64,000 bases of DNA from Microbacterium sp. SA39 (GCF_000967865.1 NZ_JXRU01000030.1:62001-126000), one strand, 5' to 3'; counted from the first letter of the stretch, positions 47,723 to 56,764 are shown. Notes: a model not told the origin generated them from the letters alone. Numbers and translations are program-made.

Positions 47723-48246
47723 TCGTGGTCCTCGGCTCGCCTAGCTGCGTCTATCGATAGCTGGCTGTCGTCTGACTTGAAAGTGACCTCGATCGCGTAG
47801 ACAGCCGGACGATCCGGGTTCACCGCGGAGGCACCGTCCGCATCAGTGACGACAACTTCGCTCACATCGAGGCAGGCGATCGCCCTGACAACCTCGAAGG
47901 GCGCAGCCGCCCCGGCTGGGATGAATTCAATCACTTTCGAATCACCGGTGATCGAGTACCCGTCTGCGTGCATCGTCGAAAAGTTCTCGCGGTCCGCCCG
48001 CTGGAAGGCACCGCTCGAATAGTCGTAGGTCGCATCAAATGTTTCGGGGTCGGATGGATCGACAGCGTTGAGCGCTTCGATGTACGCCCTATACGTCTCC
48101 TCCGCAGCCGCAAACGCCTCCTCCTCAGACGCGAAGGCAGGCGTCGGCGTCGGGGTCGGCTCCGGCGCGGGGGAGCACCCCGCCAGCGCAACAGACACCA
48201 CCGCGAGGAGCGCGATCGACAGGGGGACAGGTCGGAGCGGATTCAC
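47707..48246 (-). CDS. Putative lipoprotein, function unknown
   Basis: A 179-residue lipoprotein: signal peptide with lipobox VALAGC (Cys24), a Thr/Pro linker (PEPTPTPTPAF), then a soluble domain of about 135 residues with an Ala/Glu-rich first helix (EEEAFAAAEETYRAYIEAL). The layout resembles small actinobacterial lipoproteins with NTF2-like or similar folds, but I cannot name a family. It is first in a two-gene unit with the PKD-like secreted protein. Parts of this pair look slightly less GC-rich than their neighbours. Confidence 0.7.
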   Translation of the reverse strand: MNPLRPVPLSIALLAVVSVALAGCSPAPEPTPTPTPAFASEEEAFAAAEETYRAYIEALNAVDPSDPETFDATYDYSSGAFQRADRENFSTMHADGYSITGDSKVIEFIPAGAAAPFEVVRAIACLDVSEVVVTDADGASAVNPDRPAVYAIEVTFKSDDSQLSIDAARRAEDHECTRS

Positions 48247-48285
48247 CTGGTCACGGTAGCCCGAAGCCGCGTCGGCCCGCAGAAG

Positions 48286-48294
48286 TTATCCACA
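48286..48294 (+). promoter_or_regulatory. DnaA-box-like site upstream of rpsA
   Basis: TTATCCACA matches the classical DnaA box consensus exactly. It is a single copy in the gap between the lipoprotein gene and rpsA, so it is not an origin. It could be a titration site or chance. Confidence 0.4.
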
Positions 48295-48341
48295 GTCCGA
48301 ATCGAGCGAAACTCGACTTCCACCGGCATCCGGTCTTCTGA

Positions 48342-48347
48342 TAACCT
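48342..48347 (+). promoter_or_regulatory. Candidate -10 box of rpsA
   Basis: TAACCT is preceded by TTCCAC with an 18-base spacer. It would give an untranslated leader of roughly 130 bases before the rpsA ATG, long enough for the autogenous translational control typical of ribosomal protein genes. Confidence 0.4.
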
Positions 48348-48485
48348 GAGTCGTCACTCGTGGCGTGCCTACGCATGCCCGCGTGGCGACATCACCACAA
48401 TCCAACTGCTGAGATGCATGCAGTCGGCCGTGCGCGGCCTTTGACTCTCAGCCTGAGACTCCATCCAACAAGGACAACCCACTAC

Positions 48486-49940
48486 ATGACTACCGCAACG
48501 ACCGCCCCGGCCACCAAGCAGGTCGCCATCAACGACATCGGATCTGCTGAGGACTTCCTGGCCGCGGTCGAGAAGACCCTGAAGTTCTTCAACGACGGCG
48601 ACATCATCGAAGGCACGATCGTCAAGATCGACCGCGATGAGGTTCTGCTCGACGTCGGATACAAGACCGAGGGTGTCATCCCCTCGCGCGAGCTCTCCAT
48701 CAAGCACGACGTCGACCCCAACGAGGTCGTCAAGGTCGGCGACGAGGTCGAGGCACTCGTTCTCCAGAAGGAGGACAAGGAAGGCCGTCTGATCCTCTCC
48801 AAGAAGCGCGCTCAGTACGAGCGTGCCTGGGGAGACGTCGAGAAGATCAAGGAGAACGACGGCGTCGTCACCGGTACGGTCATCGAGGTCGTCAAGGGTG
48901 GACTCATCGTCGACATCGGCCTTCGTGGCTTCCTGCCGGCCTCGCTCATCGAGCTGCGCCGCGTCCGCGACCTCACGCCGTACCTCGGCCAGGAGATCGA
49001 GGCCAAGATCCTCGAGCTCGACAAGAACCGCAACAACGTCGTTCTGAGCCGCCGCGCGCTGCTCGAGCAGACGCAGTCGGAGTCGCGCACCACGTTCCTG
49101 AACAACCTGCACAAGGGTCAGGTCCGCAAGGGTGTCGTGTCGTCGATCGTCAACTTCGGTGCATTCGTCGACCTGGGCGGCGTGGACGGCCTCGTGCACG
49201 TCTCCGAGCTGTCCTGGAAGCACATCGAGCACGCCTCCGAGGTCGTCGAGGTCGGCCAGGAGGTCACCGTCGAGATCCTCGAGGTCGACCTCGACCGCGA
49301 GCGCGTCTCCCTGTCGCTCAAGGCGACGCAGGAGGACCCGTGGCAGGTCTTCGCCCGTACCCACGCGATCGGTCAGGTCACGCCGGGTAAGGTCACCAAG
49401 CTCGTTCCGTTCGGTGCGTTCGTTCGCGTCGCAGACGGCATCGAGGGCCTCGTCCACATCTCCGAGCTCTCCAGCAAGCACGTCGAGCTGGCCGAGCAGG
49501 TCGTCTCCGTCGGCGAAGAGGTGTTCGTCAAGGTCATCGACATCGACCTCGAGCGTCGCCGCATCTCGCTGTCGCTGAAGCAGGCCAACGAGTCGGTCGA
49601 CCCCAACGGCACCGAGTTCGACCCGGCCCTCTACGGCATGGTCGCGGAGTACGACGACAACGGCGAGTACAAGTACCCGGAGGGCTTCGACGCCGAGACC
49701 GGTGCGTGGAAGGAAGGCTTCGACGCCCAGCGCGAGGCATGGGAGCAGGAGTACGCTGCAGCCCAGGCTCGCTGGGAGGCCCACAAGGCTCAGGTCACCA
49801 AGGCCGCAGAGGCCGAGGCGGAGGCCGGCGCCGACTTCGGCGGCCAGGTCTTCTCGAGCGAGGCGACCGGTGCAGGCACCCTCGCCGACGACGAGGCGCT
49901 CGCGGCTCTCCGCGAGAAGCTGTCGGGCGGAAACGCGTAA
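48486..49940 (+). CDS. rpsA: 30S ribosomal protein S1
   Basis: Ribosomal protein S1, 484 residues, which helps mRNA binding to the 30S subunit. Four S1 RNA-binding repeats are visible: GDIIEGTIVKIDRDEVLLDVGYKTEG (about 36-105), one starting near DGVVTGTVIEVVKGG (about 123-190), one at KGQVRKGVVSSIVNFGAFVDLGG (about 208-280), and one at GQVTPGKVTKLVPFGAFVRV (about 295-365). An Ala/Glu-rich tail follows. The ATG at 48486 matches the family; upstream in-frame codons lie in the leader. A good terminator follows. Confidence 0.96.
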   Translation: MTTATTAPATKQVAINDIGSAEDFLAAVEKTLKFFNDGDIIEGTIVKIDRDEVLLDVGYKTEGVIPSRELSIKHDVDPNEVVKVGDEVEALVLQKEDKEGRLILSKKRAQYERAWGDVEKIKENDGVVTGTVIEVVKGGLIVDIGLRGFLPASLIELRRVRDLTPYLGQEIEAKILELDKNRNNVVLSRRALLEQTQSESRTTFLNNLHKGQVRKGVVSSIVNFGAFVDLGGVDGLVHVSELSWKHIEHASEVVEVGQEVTVEILEVDLDRERVSLSLKATQEDPWQVFARTHAIGQVTPGKVTKLVPFGAFVRVADGIEGLVHISELSSKHVELAEQVVSVGEEVFVKVIDIDLERRRISLSLKQANESVDPNGTEFDPALYGMVAEYDDNGEYKYPEGFDAETGAWKEGFDAQREAWEQEYAAAQARWEAHKAQVTKAAEAEAEAGADFGGQVFSSEATGAGTLADDEALAALREKLSGGNA

Positions 49941-49954
49941 GCATCACGCTCTGA

Positions 49955-49997
49955 AACGGGCCGTCACCTCTCCTTCGGGAGGGCGTGGCGGCCCGTT
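49955..49997 (+). terminator. Terminator of rpsA
   Basis: AACGGGCCG and CGGCCCGTT pair, enclosing a smaller CTCC-TTC-GGAG hairpin, and the stem runs into TTTTC. It lies about 14 bases after the stop codon. Confidence 0.88.
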
Positions 49998-50040
49998 TTC
50001 GTGCGTCGGGGACACCGCGATCCACCTGCGTGACGGAACA

Positions 50041-50058
50041 TTACGTCGGCGTTCGTAA
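50041..50058 (+). promoter_or_regulatory. Inverted repeat TTACG-N8-CGTAA before the sulfur operon
   Basis: TTACG and CGTAA are separated by eight bases, centred about 38 bases before the ATG of the first ABC gene. CAGCAT, six bases before that ATG, is a weak -10 box. The repeat has LysR or TetR operator geometry; no regulator gene lies next to it. Confidence 0.5.
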
Positions 50059-50087
50059 CAATCCCCGCCATCGGACAGCATGGGGGT

Positions 50088-50939
50088 ATGACTGCCCTCC
50101 TCCCTGCGTCGCGCACGGCCGACGCCTCGAGATCGGCAGGTCTGGCACAGGCCGTGCGGCTCGAGAGCATCGAGCGCTCGTTCCCGCTCGCGCAGGGCCG
50201 ACGCGACGTGCTGCGCGGAGTGGACGTCGACATCACCGCGGGCGAGATCGTCGCCGTCGTCGGCCCGTCCGGATGCGGCAAGTCGACACTGCTCCGACTC
50301 GTGGGCGGCCTTGACGCCCCCAGCCGTGGCACCATCAGCCTCGACGGAGCCGCCGTCGCCGACGTCGACGAGCGCACCGCTGTCGCCTTCCAGGAACCGC
50401 GGCTCCTGCCGTGGCGTACCCTCGCCCACAACGTCGAGCTCGGTCTGCCCCGCGGCACCGCGCGTCGGGAAGGCCGCGATCGAGTTCGTGAACTCCTCCA
50501 CCTCGTCGGTCTCGAGAACGCGGCCGATCAGCGTCCGCGCGAGGTGTCCGGCGGAATGGCGCAGCGAGCCTCCCTGGCTCGGGCGCTCGCCCGCAACCCC
50601 GGCGTGCTCCTGCTCGACGAGCCGTTCGGTGCTCTCGACGCGCTGACTCGACTGCGCATGCACGATCTGCTGTTGAAGATCCACGCCGCCGAGCCGACCA
50701 CCATCCTCCTCGTCACGCATGATGTCGAGGAGGCCCTCTACCTCGCCGATCGCGTGCTGCTGCTGCGTACGCTCTCCGGCGACCCCGCCGATACCGCTCC
50801 GTCGATCGCCCGAACGGTCGCCGTGCCCGGCATCCGCCCCCGAGATCGCGCCGATCGCGGTCTCGCAGACCTGCGCGCCGAGCTCCTCGAAGGACTCGGC
50901 GTCGACACCCACCACCGCATCACCGAGGAGACCCGATGA
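50088..50939 (+). CDS. ABC transporter ATP-binding protein (sulfonate/nitrate/taurine type)
   Basis: ATPase of an SsuB/TauB/NrtD-type importer, 283 residues. Walker A GPSGCGKST is at residues 59-67. The signature VSGGMAQRASLARAL and Walker B VLLLDEPFGALD follow, then the H-loop TILLVTHDVEEAL. An early ATG at 50088 gives about 20 extra residues before the domain. It overlaps the binding-protein gene by four bases. The family imports aliphatic sulfonates, taurine, nitrate or thiamine precursors; downstream metY favours a sulfur compound. Confidence 0.9.
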   Translation: MTALLPASRTADASRSAGLAQAVRLESIERSFPLAQGRRDVLRGVDVDITAGEIVAVVGPSGCGKSTLLRLVGGLDAPSRGTISLDGAAVADVDERTAVAFQEPRLLPWRTLAHNVELGLPRGTARREGRDRVRELLHLVGLENAADQRPREVSGGMAQRASLARALARNPGVLLLDEPFGALDALTRLRMHDLLLKIHAAEPTTILLVTHDVEEALYLADRVLLLRTLSGDPADTAPSIARTVAVPGIRPRDRADRGLADLRAELLEGLGVDTHHRITEETR

Positions 50940-51988
50940 GCACCATCACCCGCCGAATCATCCCTGCGATCGCGATCGTCGGCACGATGATGCTCGTCGC
51001 CACCGGCTGCGTCGCCGGAGAGAACGCCAACCCCGGCGCCGATGCTCCGTCGAGCGAGAGCACCGCCGGGCCGACGGAGTGGTCGTCGGACACGCTCTCG
51101 ATCGACTTCGCCACCTACAACCCGCTGAGCCTCGTCATCCGCGACCAGGGCATTCTCGAAGAGATCCTCGGCGATGACGTCGCGATCGAGTGGATCCAGT
51201 CCGCCGGCTCCAACAAGGCGAACGAGCTGCTGCGCTCCGGTTCGGTCGACGTCGGCTCGACCGCAGGCTCCGCCGCCCTGCTCGCTCGCGCCAACGGCTC
51301 ACCGATCCAGGTCATCGACATCTACTCGCAGCCGGAGTGGTCGGCGATCGTCGTCGGGCCCGACAGCGACATCACCTCGGTCGAAGACCTCAAGGGCACC
51401 TCTATCGCGGCGACGAAGGGCACCGACCCGTACTTCTTCCTGCTCCAGGCGCTCGAAGAGGGCGGTCTCTCGCTCTCCGACGTCGAGGTGCAGAACCTGC
51501 AGCACGCCGACGGCCGCGCAGCCCTCGACGGCGGATCGGTCGCCGCCTGGGCAGGACTCGACCCGATCATGGCCGCGGCCGAGGCGGAGTCGGGCGACAA
51601 GCTGATCTACCGCAACGTCGACTTCAACACCTACGGCTTCCTCAACGCCACCGAGGACTTCATCACCAACCACCCCGACCTCGCTCAGGCTGTCGTCGAC
51701 GCGTACGAGAAGGCCCGCGAATGGGCGCTCGAGAACCCCGAGGAGACGGCTGCCCTGCTCGCCGAGGTCGCCGGCATCGACCCGGACGTCGCCAGCACCG
51801 TCATCGAGGAGCGCTCGAACCTCGACGTCAGCGGCATCCCGGGAGACGACCAGATCGCGGTGCTCGAGAAGATCGCCCCGGTGCTCGTCGAATCCGGTGA
51901 CGTGCAGGGCGGCAAGGATTCCGTCGACAAGGCGCTCTCGTCGATCGTGAACGACACGTTCGCGAAGAAGGCGGTCGACGGCGAGTGA
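50936..51988 (+). CDS. ABC transporter substrate-binding lipoprotein (SsuA-like)
   Basis: Periplasm-side solute-binding lipoprotein of 350 residues, with a signal peptide and lipobox (LVATGC, near residue 23), an acidic Ser/Ala linker, then an NMT1/SsuA-type domain from about residue 45. SNKANELLRSGSVDVGSTAGSAALLA is the typical first-lobe segment and GTSIAATKGTDPYFFLLQAL the second-lobe hinge. Substrate is not certain: SsuA-like proteins bind alkanesulfonates, sulfate esters or related anions. It overlaps the flanking genes by four bases on both sides. Confidence 0.88.
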   Translation: MSTITRRIIPAIAIVGTMMLVATGCVAGENANPGADAPSSESTAGPTEWSSDTLSIDFATYNPLSLVIRDQGILEEILGDDVAIEWIQSAGSNKANELLRSGSVDVGSTAGSAALLARANGSPIQVIDIYSQPEWSAIVVGPDSDITSVEDLKGTSIAATKGTDPYFFLLQALEEGGLSLSDVEVQNLQHADGRAALDGGSVAAWAGLDPIMAAAEAESGDKLIYRNVDFNTYGFLNATEDFITNHPDLAQAVVDAYEKAREWALENPEETAALLAEVAGIDPDVASTVIEERSNLDVSGIPGDDQIAVLEKIAPVLVESGDVQGGKDSVDKALSSIVNDTFAKKAVDGE

Positions 51989-52842
51989 CGATTCCCGACC
52001 GGCTGATCGTCCCTGAGGATTCGCGGGACGCGCTCGACTTCGCCAAGGGGAAGTACCGGCGAACGGATGCCACTGCTCGCCGCGTCTGGGACCGCCCTGC
52101 CATGCGCGTTCTCGCGGGGCTCGTGCTGCCGGCGATCATCCTCATCGCGTGGCAGATCGTCACCACCTCCGGCCTCATCGAGCCGTATCGCCTGCCCGCA
52201 CCGGCATCCGTCTTCCAGGCAGGCGTCGAGCTGGCCGAGAGCGGGCAGCTCTGGACCCACATCGCGATCTCCGTGCAGCGCGTGCTGCTCGGCTTCGCGA
52301 TCGGCTCGGTGATCGGCCTCGCCATCGCCGGCCTGGTGGGCCTGTCCCGACTGGGGGACGTGCTGCTCAGTCCGACGCTCGCCGCCCTGCGCGCCGTGCC
52401 GTCGCTCGCCTGGGTCCCGCTCCTCATCCTCTGGATGCAGATCGGTGAGGACTCGAAGGTCACGCTCATCGCTATCGGCGCCTTCTTCCCCGTGTACACG
52501 ACGGTCGCGTCGGCCCTGCGGCACGTCGACCCCCACCTGGTCGAGGCCGGGCGGTCGTTCAGCCTGCGGGGCTGGTCGTTGTTCCGCACCGTGCAGCTGC
52601 CCGCCGTGATCCCCTCCGTGGTGTCTGGACTCCGTCTCGCGCTCGCACAGTCGTGGCTGTTCCTCGTCGCGGCCGAGCTGATCGCATCGTCGATGGGGCT
52701 TGGCTGGTTGCTGACCGATTCGCAGAGCAACGGACGCGTGGACCGCATCCTGCTCTCGATCGTGCTGCTCGCGCTGCTCGGAACGATCACCAGCGGCATC
52801 CTCGCGCTGCTCGAGAAGTACCTGCTCAAGAGATGGACGTGA
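51985..52842 (+). CDS. ABC transporter permease (SsuC-like)
   Basis: Inner-membrane permease of 285 residues with a polar N-terminus (about 1-35), six hydrophobic segments and the BPD-type EAA loop (VEAGRSFSLRGWSLFRTVQLP, about 185-205) that contacts the ATPase. The GTG at 51985 overlaps the binding-protein stop. The last ten bases overlap the synthetase gene. With the two preceding genes it makes a complete importer. Confidence 0.88.
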   Translation: MTIPDRLIVPEDSRDALDFAKGKYRRTDATARRVWDRPAMRVLAGLVLPAIILIAWQIVTTSGLIEPYRLPAPASVFQAGVELAESGQLWTHIAISVQRVLLGFAIGSVIGLAIAGLVGLSRLGDVLLSPTLAALRAVPSLAWVPLLILWMQIGEDSKVTLIAIGAFFPVYTTVASALRHVDPHLVEAGRSFSLRGWSLFRTVQLPAVIPSVVSGLRLALAQSWLFLVAAELIASSMGLGWLLTDSQSNGRVDRILLSIVLLALLGTITSGILALLEKYLLKRWT

Positions 52843-54851
52843 CGGTGACCGAAGCCCGACTGCTCGAGTCGCGGGCGTACCCGGCACCCGCCGGGTTCGC
52901 AGCGCAGGCGAACCTCGACGAGGAGGCTTATGCGCGGGCCGCCGCCGATCCGACCGCGTTCTGGGAAGACGCTGCGCGGCGTCTGGACTGGTTCGAGCCG
53001 TGGCACACGGCGCACGAGTGGGAGCCGCCGGTCGGCGACGCCGTCCCCGCCGCGCGCTGGTTCCTCGGCGGCACGCTCAACGTCGCCTACAACTGCGTGG
53101 ACCGGCACGTCGTCGCGGGCCGCGGTGACAAGGTCGCGCTCCACTTCGAGGGCGAGCCGGGCGACCGCCTGTCGGTCAGCTACGCCGACCTGCAGCGACG
53201 AGTCGCTCAAGCGGCGAACGGGCTGCTTGCGCTCGGCATCCGACCGGGCGATCGGGTCGTGATCTATCTGCCGGTGCTCGTGGAGACCGTCGTCATCACG
53301 CTCGCCTGCGCGCGGGTCGGCGCGGTGCACTCGCTGGTCTTCGGCGGGTTCTCGGCCGAGGCCGTGCGGTTCCGGCTCGAAGACACGGGGGCCAAGCTGC
53401 TCGTGACGAGCGACGGGCAGTTCCGCCGCGGAACAGCCACCGAGGTCAAGTCGACCGCCGACATCGCCGCGGCCGACCTCGCCGACCTCGAGCATGTGCT
53501 GGTGCTGCGCCGGACCGGACAGGACGTTCCCTGGACCGAGGGCCGCGACGTCTGGTGGCACGACGTGGTCGACACCGCCGCGACCGAGCACGAGGCGCAG
53601 CCGTTCGACGCCGAGCATCCGCTCTTCATCATCTACACGTCGGGAACCACCGGGAAGCCGAAGGGGCTCGTCCACACCTCGGGCGGCTACCTCACGCACG
53701 CGAGCTGGGCGCACTGGGCGCACTTCGACGCCAAGCCCGACGACGTGCACTGGTGCACCGCCGACCTCGCCTGGGTGACGGCGCACACGTATGAGATCTA
53801 CGGTCCGCTGTCGAACGGCCTCACCCAGGTGATCTACGAGGGCACGCCTGACGCGCCGCACCGCGAACGGCACCTCGAGATCATCGAGCGCTACGGCGTC
53901 ACCGTCTACTACACGGCTCCGACGCTGATCCGCACGTTCATGACGTGGTTCGGCGCCGACCTGCCCGCAGGGCACGACCTCACGACCCTTCGCCTGCTGG
54001 GCACGGTCGGTGAGGCGATCAACCCCGAGGCCTGGGTGTGGTTCCGGCGCAACTTCGGCCGCGACGAGCTGCCGATCGTCGACACGTGGTGGCAGTCCGA
54101 GACGGGGGCCGCGATGATCGCGCCGCTTCCCGGAGTCACGACGCTCAAGCCCGGTTCCGCGACGGTGCCGCTGCCGGGAATCGACGTCGCCGTCGTCGAC
54201 GAGCAGGGCGTGGAGGTCGCACCCGGCCGCTCGGGAACGCTTGTCGTGCGTCGGCCGTGGCCCGGGATGGCGCGCACCGTGTGGGGCAACCCGCAGCGCT
54301 ACCGCGACGCCTACTGGTCGACCTATGCCGGGCACGGCGAGTTCGGCGGCTACTACGTCGCCGGCGACGGAGCGACCCGTGACGCGGACGGGTACATCTG
54401 GATCCTCGGACGCCTCGATGACGTCGTGAACGTGTCCGGGCACCGGCTCTCCACCATCGAGATCGAGTCGGCGCTGGTCGCTCACGACACCGTCGGCGAA
54501 GCGGGCTCGGCCGGAGTGTCGGACCCGGTGACAGGTCAGGCAGTCGTCGCGTTCGTGACGCCGTCGGGCAGGGCGCAGGTCACGCCATCCGATCTCCGCG
54601 CCCAGGTCGCCCAGGCCATCGGGCCTGTCGCGAAGCCGAAGCACGTCGTGGTCGTGCCCGACCTGCCGAAGACACGCTCGGGCAAGATCATGCGCCGTCT
54701 GCTCGCCCAACTCTGGGAGGCTGAACAGGACCGCCGCGCGGGCCGCGAGCCCCAGGCGCTCGGAGACACCACTTCGCTGCAGAATCCCTGGGCCGTCGAC
54801 GACATCGCCGACGTGCTCGCCGCAGCCGAACTCGCACCACAGCCGAACTGA
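52833..54851 (+). CDS. Acetyl-CoA synthetase-like enzyme (AMP-forming)
   Basis: AMP-forming acyl-CoA synthetase, 672 residues, very close to acetyl-CoA synthetase. The ATP-binding P-loop YTSGTTGKPKG is at residues 268-278. DTWWQSETGA contains the tryptophan that limits the pocket to acetate in Acs. GRLDDVVNVSGHRLSTIEIE and SGKIMRR with Lys618, the lysine acetylated in Acs regulation, are intact. The ATG at 52833 overlaps the permease stop; GTG at 52839 or 52845 are alternatives. Finding it between a sulfonate-type importer and metY is unusual. It may provide acetyl-CoA for O-acetylhomoserine or activate an imported acid (inference). Confidence 0.88.
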   Translation: MDVTVTEARLLESRAYPAPAGFAAQANLDEEAYARAAADPTAFWEDAARRLDWFEPWHTAHEWEPPVGDAVPAARWFLGGTLNVAYNCVDRHVVAGRGDKVALHFEGEPGDRLSVSYADLQRRVAQAANGLLALGIRPGDRVVIYLPVLVETVVITLACARVGAVHSLVFGGFSAEAVRFRLEDTGAKLLVTSDGQFRRGTATEVKSTADIAAADLADLEHVLVLRRTGQDVPWTEGRDVWWHDVVDTAATEHEAQPFDAEHPLFIIYTSGTTGKPKGLVHTSGGYLTHASWAHWAHFDAKPDDVHWCTADLAWVTAHTYEIYGPLSNGLTQVIYEGTPDAPHRERHLEIIERYGVTVYYTAPTLIRTFMTWFGADLPAGHDLTTLRLLGTVGEAINPEAWVWFRRNFGRDELPIVDTWWQSETGAAMIAPLPGVTTLKPGSATVPLPGIDVAVVDEQGVEVAPGRSGTLVVRRPWPGMARTVWGNPQRYRDAYWSTYAGHGEFGGYYVAGDGATRDADGYIWILGRLDDVVNVSGHRLSTIEIESALVAHDTVGEAGSAGVSDPVTGQAVVAFVTPSGRAQVTPSDLRAQVAQAIGPVAKPKHVVVVPDLPKTRSGKIMRRLLAQLWEAEQDRRAGREPQALGDTTSLQNPWAVDDIADVLAAAELAPQPN

Positions 54852-54858
54852 GGACACC

Positions 54859-56163
54859 ATGACCGAAGAACACCGTTTCGGGTTCCGCACCAGGGCCCTG
54901 CACGCCGGCGGCACGCCCGACGCCGCGACCGGCGCACGCGCCGTGCCGATCTACCAGACGACCTCCTTCGTCTTCGAGGACGCGGCGGATGCCGGGAACC
55001 TGTTCGCTCTGCAGAAGTACGGCAACATCTACTCGCGCATCGGGAACCCGACGGTCGCGGCACTGGAGGAGCGACTGGCCTCGCTCGAGGGCGGGATCGG
55101 CGCCGTCGCCACGGCATCCGGCATGAGCGCGGAGTTCATCACGTTCGCGGCCCTCGTCGGCGCCGGGGACCATGTCGTCGCGGCCGCGCAGTTGTACGGC
55201 GGCACGGTGACCCAGCTCGATGTGACGCTCCGGCGCTTCGGCGTCGAGACCACGTTCGTCGCCTCGACGGACGCGGCCGACTACGCTGCCGCGATCCGTC
55301 CGGAGACGAAGGTCGTCTACGTCGAGATGATCGGCAACCCGTCCGGTGAGATCGCCGACATCGAAGGACTCGCCGCCGTCGCTCACGAGGCGGGCGTCCC
55401 GCTCGTCGTGGATGCGACCCTCGCGACCCCGTATCTCGCGCGCCCGCTCGAGCACGGCGCGGACATCGTGATCCACTCGGTGACGAAGTTCCTCGGGGGC
55501 CACGGCACCACGCTCGGCGGCGTGGTCATCGAGAAGGGCACCTTCGACTGGGGCAACGGCAAGTTCCCGCAGATGACCGAGCCGGTCGACTCCTACGGCG
55601 GCATCAAGTGGTGGGACAACTTCGGGGAGTACGGCTTCCTCACGAAGCTCCGCTCCGAGCAGCTGCGTGACATCGGGCCGGCGCTCAGTCCGCAGTCCGC
55701 GTTCAACCTGCTCCAGGGCATCGAGACGCTCCCGCAGCGCATCGACGCGCACCTCGCGAACGCGAGGATCGTGGCCGACTGGCTCGCATCGGACCCGCGG
55801 GTCGCCTACGTCACCTGGGCCGGCCTCGAGGGTCATCCGCACCGAGAGCGCGCGTCGAAGTACCTTCCGCTCGGCCCTGGTTCGGTGTTCGCGTTCGGGG
55901 TCGCCTCCGACGACGGCCGCGCCGCGGGGGAGACCCTGATCGAGAACCTCCAGCTGGCGTCGCACTTGGCGAACATCGGTGATGCGCGTACGCTCGTGAT
56001 CCATCCGGCATCTACGACGCACCGTCAGCTCACGGAGGCGCAGCTCGAGGCGGCCGGAGTTCGGCCCGACCTCATCCGCATCTCAGTGGGTCTGGAAGAC
56101 GCCGACGACATCATCTGGGACCTCGATCAGGCCCTCACCATCGCGACCGGAGCGAACCGATGA
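54859..56163 (+). CDS. O-acetylhomoserine sulfhydrylase (MetY type)
   Basis: PLP enzyme of the Cys/Met metabolism family, 434 residues, which makes homocysteine from O-acetylhomoserine and sulfide. The MetY-type start ([33 protein letters not shown]), [12 protein letters not shown], and the PLP lysine in [16 protein letters not shown] (Lys210) are present. Length and the extended active-site region separate it from MetB/MetC. The ATG at 54859 is seven bases after the synthetase. Some relatives use other sulfur donors. It overlaps the CoA-binding gene by four bases. Confidence 0.93.
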   Translation: MTEEHRFGFRTRALHAGGTPDAATGARAVPIYQTTSFVFEDAADAGNLFALQKYGNIYSRIGNPTVAALEERLASLEGGIGAVATASGMSAEFITFAALVGAGDHVVAAAQLYGGTVTQLDVTLRRFGVETTFVASTDAADYAAAIRPETKVVYVEMIGNPSGEIADIEGLAAVAHEAGVPLVVDATLATPYLARPLEHGADIVIHSVTKFLGGHGTTLGGVVIEKGTFDWGNGKFPQMTEPVDSYGGIKWWDNFGEYGFLTKLRSEQLRDIGPALSPQSAFNLLQGIETLPQRIDAHLANARIVADWLASDPRVAYVTWAGLEGHPHRERASKYLPLGPGSVFAFGVASDDGRAAGETLIENLQLASHLANIGDARTLVIHPASTTHRQLTEAQLEAAGVRPDLIRISVGLEDADDIIWDLDQALTIATGANR

Positions 56164-56744
56164 GCGCGACGAATCCTGCGGCGGCGGATGCCTGCGAGAT
56201 CCCCACTGTGACGGATGCCGCGGCGTGCGCCTTGCCGGGAGCCGCCCCGGCCGCTGCCGGACGCACCTGGATCGGCCCGAACCAGCAGGAGCGGTTCGCC
56301 CTGCTGCGGCGAGCTAAGTCGGTGGCGATCGTCGGCGCGTCGAACAACCCGGCTCGCGCCTCGTTCTTCGTGGCGACCTACCTGCTTTCCAGCACCGCCT
56401 ACGACGTGTACCTCGTGAATCCGCGCGAGACCGAGATTCTCGGGCAGCCGGTCTACGCTTCGCTCGCCGACCTTCCCGTGGTGCCGGATGTCGTCGACGT
56501 CTTCCGCCGGCACGACGACCTTCCGGGTCTCGCGCAGGAGGCAATCGATGTCGGCGCCAAAGCTCTCTGGTTGCAGCTCGGCTCGTGGAACGAAGAAGCG
56601 GCGGCGCTGGCCGAAGCAGCCGGGCTCTCGGTGGTCATGGATCGCTGCATCAAGATCGAGCACGCGAGATTCCACGGGGGATTGCACCTCGCGGGCTTCG
56701 ACACGGGAGTCATCAGCTCGCGCCGACAGCTTCTCTCTCGGTGA
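56160..56744 (+). CDS. CoA-binding protein
   Basis: CoA-binding domain protein of 194 residues, related to the N-terminal domain of succinyl-CoA synthetase alpha. VAIVGASNNPARASFFVATYL near residues 58-78 is the Rossmann dinucleotide-like loop; VDVFRRHDDLPGLAQEA, ALWLQLGSWNEEAA and the final VMDRCIKIEHARF follow. The first ~35 residues are Ala-rich and cysteine-bearing. Such proteins often accompany metY/metX; the exact activity is not known. It is last in the six-gene operon. Confidence 0.85.
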   Translation: MSATNPAAADACEIPTVTDAAACALPGAAPAAAGRTWIGPNQQERFALLRRAKSVAIVGASNNPARASFFVATYLLSSTAYDVYLVNPRETEILGQPVYASLADLPVVPDVVDVFRRHDDLPGLAQEAIDVGAKALWLQLGSWNEEAAALAEAAGLSVVMDRCIKIEHARFHGGLHLAGFDTGVISSRRQLLSR

Positions 56745-56764
56745 GAGCCGCGTCGGTCGAACTC

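Noticed and set aside
48247..48485. Replication origin suggested by a DnaA box
   Set aside because: A single box with no cluster, no AT-rich unwinding element and no dnaA or dnaN nearby.
54852..54858. S-adenosylmethionine riboswitch before metY
   Set aside because: Only seven bases separate metY from the upstream gene, and the gap before the operon is too short and lacks the conserved SAM helices.
51828..54914. Long minus-strand open frame opposite the permease and acetyl-CoA synthetase genes
   Set aside because: Arg/Asp/Gly-rich shadow of two clearly coding genes on the plus strand.
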